DNA of 64,000 nt from Symbiodinium natans (lineage: Eukaryota > Sar > Dinophyceae > Suessiales > Symbiodiniaceae), in the NCBI GenBank assembly GCA_905221605.1, contig CAJNDS010002227.1, positions 310,001-374,000 on the forward strand. The letters run 5' to 3'. The translations under genes and the position numbers were made by a program. The notes under the pieces were generated by a model that made no database searches, was not told where the DNA came from, and worked only from the letters and a program-made list of their open reading frames with translations. Shown piece by piece: positions 58,456 to 64,000 of the stretch (position 1 is its first letter; the number at the start of each line of letters is the position of its first letter).

Positions 58456-59475
58456 ATGATGTTTGTTCAGGATATTGAGCTTGTGGGTTGCGGGCTTTGA
58501 AGGGGGGTGCAGCGTCTGGGGCTTTCTACAAGATTCGCTGCTTGGCATGTATGTTGGGCAGGTAGACTTACTCCTGAACCCTAAACCCTAAACCCTAAAC
58601 CCTAAACCCCCAAACTCTCAACCCTGAACCCGAAGCCCTAAACCCTAATCGCGCATGAAATCTGCCACACACTAAACTGATGGCATTTGCCCAAACCCTG
58701 CGCCAAGAATTCGGGGAACCCACAAAGTTTGGCTTAGGCAGCTTCGGCTAAAGGTTTAGGGTTTAGGGTTTAGGGTTTAGGGTTTAGGGTTTAGGGTCTA
58801 GGGTCTAGGGTTTAGGGTTTAGGGTTTAGGGTTTAGGGTTTAGGGTTCAGGGTTCAGGGTTTAGGGTTTAGGGTTTAGGGTTTAGGGTTTAGGGTTTAGG
58901 GTGTAGGGGTTATGAGGGGTTTGCAATTTCAGGTTTAGGGCTTACGGTATAACCCTGAACCCTAAAACCCTAAATCCCAAAGTGGAACAGGACAGGTGTC
59001 TGTGCTGGCCAACTGGGAGGAAAAGCGCCCAGCATGCTACGGCGCCATGCTTAGATGGCCCCGCGGGGAGCAGCAACTGTGGGTTCAGGGAAAGGAGTTT
59101 AGGGGTTAGGGTTTAGGGTTTCGGGGTTAGGGTTTAGGGTTTCGGGGTTAGGGTTTAGGGTTTAGGGTTTAGGGGTTAGGAACTTAGGGGGCCAAGGGTT
59201 TGCGGGCTTCCGCTGCGGTCGTGCGAAAAAAAGAAGAAGAAGCCTGGGGCAAGTGATGTGCACCCAACCTCTCCCGGCCCCTCAAGCCATGGCGGTAGGG
59301 CTTAGGGTTTCGGGCGCAGGGTTTAGAGATTCGGTCTTAGGGATTGGGGTTGTAATCTCTGGAGGGGGTTCTTAAGCACATAGCTGTTCAAATCCTGATT
59401 CTCAGCCCCCAGCCCCCAGACCCTAAACCCTAAACCCCAAACCCTAAACCCTAAACCCGAAAAGGCCGGGGAGCC

Positions 59476-59540
59476 TCACTTGCCCGTCTTCCCTAAGGCG
59501 GCCTTGCCCGTGTCCCTCAGCGTCGTGGACGCGCTGTTAC
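59476..59540 (-). CDS. Gene V, last exon
   Basis: Strong acceptor (GGCTGCCTTTGCAG), 2 nt plus 20 codons (NSASTTLRDTGKAALGKTGK) and TGA. Small basic Ser/Thr/Gly tail. Phase agrees with 59920-59964. Confidence 0.52.
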
Positions 59541-59919
59541 CTGCAAAGGCAGCCCCCCAAGGTTCATGGACCCAAAAACATCCAAGAAACCTAAACCCTA
59601 AACTCTAAACCCTAAACCCTAAACCCTAAACCCTAAACCCTAAACTCTCGACCCGGAACCCCTAAGCCCTGCACGCGCGACAATAGTGGGCGCCTCAGAG
59701 TCTTAGGGTTTCACGAACCCTGACCATGACACACCCCAAAGGTTCCTTCACCCATCTAGGGTTTAAGGTTTAGGGTTTAGGGTTCAGGGTTTAGGGTTTC
59801 TAGGGTTTAGGGATTAGGGTTTAGGGCTCAGGGTTTAGGGTTTAGGGTTTAGAATTTAGGGTTCTGGGTTTAGGAATGCAGGCCAAACCCTTTCGGCCGA
59901 AACCGGCCTGGCCAATTGC

Positions 59920-59964
59920 CTGCCTTGGAGCCGGGGCGCGCGTCCTGTGGCAGCCCTCCGACCC
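59920..59964 (-). CDS. Gene V, upstream exon
   Basis: Acceptor GGGGTGTCAG, VGGLPQDARPGSKA with split codons at both ends, GC donor (GCAG/GCAATT). Protein not recognised; further 5' exons not found. Confidence 0.45.
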
Positions 59965-59982
59965 CTGACACCCCAACTGTAG

Positions 59983-60345
59983 GGTTTAGGGTTTAGGGTT
60001 TAGGGTTTAGGGTTTAGGGTTTAGGGTTTAGGGTTTAGGGTTTAGGGTTTAGGGTTTAGGGTTTAGGGTTTAGGTTTTAGGGTTTAGGGTTTAGGGTTTA
60101 GGGTTTAGGGTTTAGGGTTTAGGGTTTAGGTTAGGGTTTAGGGTTTAGGGTTTAGGGTTTAGGGTTTAGGGTTTAGGGTTTAGGTTTAGGGGTTAGGGTT
60201 TAGGGTTTAGGGTTTTGGGTTTAGGGTTTAGGGTTTAGGGTTTAGGGTTTAGGGTTTAGGGTTTAGGGTTTAGGGTTTAGGGTTTAGGGTTTAGGGTTTA
60301 GGGTTTAGGGTTTAGGGTTTAGGGTTTGGCGTTTGGCGTGTGGCG
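59983..60345 (+). repeat. Long TTTAGGG tract
   Basis: About 48 units with occasional 6-bp and 8-bp units, ending in TTTGGCG variants. Confidence 0.9.
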
Positions 60346-61537
60346 TTTGGCGTTTGTCGTTTGGGTTTTGCGGTTTAGCCCAAGCCCTGGTGTCTAGGGT
60401 GGGGCGGGCTGAGCGGCTGAGGGTTTTGGAGGGATTTTGGAGCATACCTACCCTAAACCCTAAACCCTAAACCCAAGACCCTAATAACCCTAAAACCCTA
60501 AACCCTTAACCCTAACCCTTTAACCCTAACCCTAAAGCCCTAACCCCTGAGCCCTGATCCCGAAGCGGCCTTTTCGGGTCTCGGTGCTTCTCTCGGGCTT
60601 TACATGTCGAGTTTGGACCCTAAACCCTAAACCCTAAACCCTAAACCCTAAACCCTAAGAAATCTGCCCCTTTATTGTCCACAAAAACTGGCCACCGTAA
60701 ACCCCAAACGCTTCGGCTTGCGGGTTGAGGGGGCTTGGGGCTTAGGTTAGGGTTTTGGGCTTCAGTGCTTCGGTCTTCTCTAGCTGATGGCCTCCTTCTG
60801 CAAACCGTAAATCCAAGGGGCCGCGATAACAAGCATCCCAGGTGGGGACCACTCGATAGAGAGGCACCCTAAACCCTAAACCCTACACCCTAAACCCTAA
60901 ACCCTAAACCCTAAACCCTAAACCCTAAACCCGAAGTTGAAGGGTGTGGGGTGCAGGGCTCAGGACACCAGCCTTGGCATCGGCTTGGCCGGGTGTCGTG
61001 GACGCTGCGCCTGCCACAGGGCTCTAGGGTTTAGGGTTTAGGGTTTAGGGTTTAGGGTTTAGGGTTTAGGGTTTAGGGTTTAGGGTTTAGGGTTTAGGGT
61101 TAGGGTTTAGGGTTTAGGGTTCGGCATCTCAAGTCCGAGCATTCACTAGTCGGGCAGCTTGTCAATATTTAGAGAAAAAACACCCAGCCAAGAACCCATA
61201 ACATTGAGAACATACAAAGTTCACTCAATACAATCCCAGTAGGCTTAAAGCTCAAAATCCAGCGAACCCAAAACCCAAGCCCAAACCTTATGACCCCAAA
61301 CCCTTGAGACCCTAAACCCTTGAGACCCTAAGGCCTGAGACCCTAAACCCTTGAAACCCTAAGCCGGGAGGGAGGGGGGGTGGGGAAACCCTAAACCCTA
61401 AACCCTAAACCCTAAACGGCCCGAAACCCGGGGGCGGGCCCACGAAGCAGGCCAAAATGCCCACGAATTCTAAAACCTTGAGGCCTCAACCCTAAACCCC
61501 AAATCCACGAGCCTTAACAAACCCTGCCTTAACCAAA

Positions 61538-61632
61538 AAACCCTAAACCCTAAACCCTAAACCCTAAACCCTAAACCCTAAACCCTAAACCCTAAACCCT
61601 AAACCCTAAACCCTAAACCCTAAACCCTAAAC
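61538..61632 (-). repeat. CCCTAAA tract
   Basis: Thirteen units; a TTTAGGG tract follows at 61735-61838, bracketing a 100-bp GC-rich spacer. Confidence 0.85.
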
Positions 61633-62329
61633 AGGAGGGGGGGGGAATTTCAGGAGCCTCACCCCCCTCCAGCAGTCCCCCACGCGGCGCCTGCTCCAGG
61701 GGCCTTGGTTTCCGAAGGCCGGATCCCGGGCGGTTTAGGGTTTGGGGTTTAGGGTTTAGGGTTTAGGGTTTAGGGTTTAGGGTTTAGGGTTTAGGGTTTA
61801 GGGTTTAGGGTTTAGGGTTTAGGGTTTAGGGTTTAGGGTCGACGCTGGGGATGGGACTTACATCTCTTCTCTTATTGGGTTTCAGAGGACCACGTTTAGG
61901 GTCTAGGGTTTCGGGTTTAGAGAGCCAACTTAGTCAATGGTTTGCATCTCACAAGCGTGCCCACTTCGCGTCGAGGTCGGGTGCTGTACTAAGGAAAGCT
62001 AAACTGCGCAGGTGTAGTGGAATGCAGCACTTTGACGCAAGATCTGTCCCTAATGCAAAACATTGCAAATTCCAGAAACTCCGAATACCTCCTAAACCCT
62101 AAACCCGAAACCCTAAACCGGAAACCCTAAACCCCTAAACCCTAACCCCTAAACCCTAACCCCTAAACCCTAAACCCTACACCCTAAACCCTAAACCCTA
62201 AACCCTAAACCCTAAACCCTAAACCCTAAACCCGAAACCCCAACCCGAAACCCCAAGCCCGTTGACACAGCTTATGCTTGGAGGGCTTCCAAACCATGAT
62301 GAAGCCTTGACAACCGTAAACTTAGGGCT

Positions 62330-62545
62330 TAGGGTTTAGGGTTTAGGGTTTAGGGTTCAGGGTTTCGTGTGTAGGGTTTACGGTTTGGGTTTTGGGGTTT
62401 GGGGTTTGGGCTTTAGGGTTTAGGGTTTAGGGTTTAGGGTTTGGGGTTTGGGGTTTGGGGTTTGGGCTTTAGGGTTTAGGGTTTAGGGTTTGGGGTTTGG
62501 GGTTTAGGGTTTAGGGTTTAGGGGTTAGGGTTTGGGGGTTAGGGG
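62330..62545 (+). repeat. TTTAGGG tract with repeated TTTGGGG blocks
   Basis: TTTAGGG and TTTGGGG blocks alternate, with TTTGGGCTTTAGGG near 62405 and again near 62462, showing block duplication. Confidence 0.8.
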
Positions 62546-63875
62546 TTAGGAGTTTACCTTCATTCCAGCTGGGTCTTGCGGCTGCCATCGCTGTCTTCGC
62601 TTTCCGCAACTCTGGCCTGGTACGGGATCCCATGCTGCCTCCCCCCCCCCCCCGGCACCCTAAATATCGGAATCGGCTTTGGCCCTAAACCCCAAATACG
62701 AACCCTAAACCCTAAGCCCTAAGCCCTAAACCCTAAACCCTAAACCCTAAACCCTAAAGGCTTTGGCTTTGGGACTTTAGGTTTAGGGTTTAGGGTGCCC
62801 TGACTGCCAGAGCTTAGGCTGTAGGGTTCATGGCATACCGTTACCAGCCTCAACCCAACGCGCTTCCAAAATGAGGCAAAAAGAAGGAATAGGGTTGGCG
62901 GTATAGGGTTTGGGGTTCGGGTTTAGGGTTTAGGGTTTAAGGCCCTGTCTTGGGTAGGGAGGAGCTCTTCTAGTTTTGATGACACATCGATGTACGTGTA
63001 GAATATGTATATATCTAGATGTGCCCAACAACAGAATTCCAGAAGTGGGCAGGGCTTAGTTTGTGGTAGAACGCTAAACCCCGAACCCTAAATTTGAAGG
63101 AAGGGGTTGGGGTCGAAGGCCCAGCAGCTTCGGTTTTCGGTGTAAGGGCTTAAGGTTTTGGAGCCAAAAACATACAGAAACCCAAAGCGTTTAGGGTTTC
63201 GGGCTTCGGGTTCCAAGCCCACCATACACAGAAACCCGCAAGCCTGCAAGCAACCCTCAACTCGCAACCCCCTTCTAGTGTCCAAAAGCTCCTACCTAGG
63301 AGCTTTAAACCCTAAACACGAAACGAAACCCTAAACTCCCCAAGCCCTAAACCCTAAACCCTAAACCCTGAACCCTGAACCCTAAACCCCAACCATGCTG
63401 CGCCTTGCACGTGCCCGCTGCGGTGCTTTGGCCACCACTGATGCCTGGCCTCGATGTGAGGGTTTCGGGTTTGGGCGGGTTTAGGGTTTAGGGTTTGGGG
63501 TTTAGGGTTTAGGGTTTAGGGTCTGGGGTTTAGGGTTTGGGGTTCGGCGCTTTGGGCTTAAGGCTTTAGGTGGGAGATTTTGGTTTGGAGAGTTCCGGCG
63601 GAAATGCAGCTGCGCAGGGCAGCAAGGCAGCAACATGCCGTCCTCAGAAAACTCCGCGAAGGTCGGCCGGCGAGTCTTGTGTCCCCAAAACAGAAAATGA
63701 ACCTTAATTTTGTACGCCTTCAGAAAGGGGACCCCTACAATAAACCCCAGAAAGTAGTAGGATCCCCTGAAAATACGGACCCGACCCTAAATCCTCAACC
63801 CAAACCCTAAACCCTGAACCCTAAACCCTGAACCCCAAACCCTGAACCCTAAACCCCAAACCCTAAACCCTAAAC

Positions 63876-63961
63876 CCTCCCTTGAAGTCCTCCTTCTGCA
63901 AGGTCATTTCTGCCGCCACGGTGCCCAGATTCGGATCGCCCGTGGCCATTATCTTGGCTAC
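63876..63961 (-). CDS. Gene W, exon
   Basis: Excellent acceptor (AGCCTTTGCACGCAG), 28 codons plus 2 nt (VAKIMATGDPNLGTVAAEMT, LQKEDFKG), ending at telomeric GGAGG/GTTTAGGG. Strong protein composition; family not recognised. The upstream exon lies beyond the window. Confidence 0.55.
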
Positions 63962-64000
63962 CTGCGTGCAAAGGCTCCCCGCTCCCAAAACTTGCACCCC

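Larger units (their letters stand above)
57052..59475. other. Interval without a supported gene
   Basis: Telomeric tracts at 57060-57265 (with a TTGAGGG block), 57476-57545, 57625-57700, 58245-58455, 58755-58910 and 59098-59180, plus foldbacks at 57882-58125. A short ATG frame at 58679-58750 (plus) is too small to judge. Confidence 0.45.
59965..63875. other. Interval without a supported gene
   Basis: Telomeric tracts dominate (59983-60345, 60868-60935, 61025-61125, 61538-61632, 61735-61838, 62090-62255, 62330-62545). The repeat shared with 46110 lies at 61123-61232. A minus stretch at about 63600-63690 reads well (RRPTFAEFSEDGMLLP) but its phase does not join the exon at 63876. Confidence 0.45.

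Overview
The window reads as the end of a nuclear chromosome from a photosynthetic dinoflagellate-like alveolate. It begins at base 1 with CCCTAAA repeats in the orientation of a true left-hand telomere. The rest is packed with about 150 interstitial TTTAGGG/CCCTAAA tracts of 30-450 bp in both orientations, with homogenised variants (CTTAGGG, CTTCGGG, TTGAGGG, GTCTAGG, TTTGGGG, TTTAGGGG). Three things point to a dinoflagellate: inferred introns that mix GT-AG with many GC-AG ends, a 13-nt match to the 3' end of the dinoflagellate spliced leader (5238-5250), and a gene of chlorophyll metabolism. No single one is proof; other TTTAGGG alveolates or algae cannot be excluded from sequence alone.

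The spacers between telomeric tracts, often only 60-130 bp, include real exons. Nearly every exon I can defend is on the minus strand, so genes run leftwards towards the telomere in one co-directional series, and many introns are built largely from telomeric heptamers, foldback (MITE-like) elements and microsatellites. The anchor is a gene of at least 23 exons (about 50.9 kb down to 35.2 kb) for a member of the HCAR/BciB family, related to the F420-hydrogenase beta subunit and acting in plastid chlorophyll reduction. Its conserved motifs follow in family order over 15 kb with compatible splice phases. A second anchor is a PAP2-type phosphatase (24.3-23.9 kb: K-x6-RP, then GMPSGH). A third is an ankyrin-repeat protein (31.2-30.7 kb). 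Other minus-strand genes (Y 8.5-6.0 kb, Z 16.0-14.5 kb, X 53.8-52.0 kb, U 57.1-55.7 kb, V 60.0-59.5 kb, single exons at 54.4 and 63.9 kb, and a two-exon gene at 5.1-4.1 kb) rest on splice signals, phase and amino-acid composition and are unnamed.

Layout: 0-2.4 kb, telomere and a subtelomeric duplicon (second copy 12.2-13.0 kb); 2.5-8.5 kb, gene 1 and gene Y; 8.5-14.5 kb, mobile and simple repeats (610-bp TIR element with 8-bp TSD, 0.8-kb GTA/CTA array, TTTAGGGG array); 14.5-16 kb, gene Z; 16-24 kb, variant telomeric arrays, a transposase relic and PAP2; 24-35 kb, degenerate repeats and the ankyrin gene; 35-51 kb, the HCAR/BciB gene; 52-64 kb, genes X, U, V and W. Five foldback families (A-E) recur, several inside inferred introns. 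Exon calls are by eye; RNA evidence would decide them.
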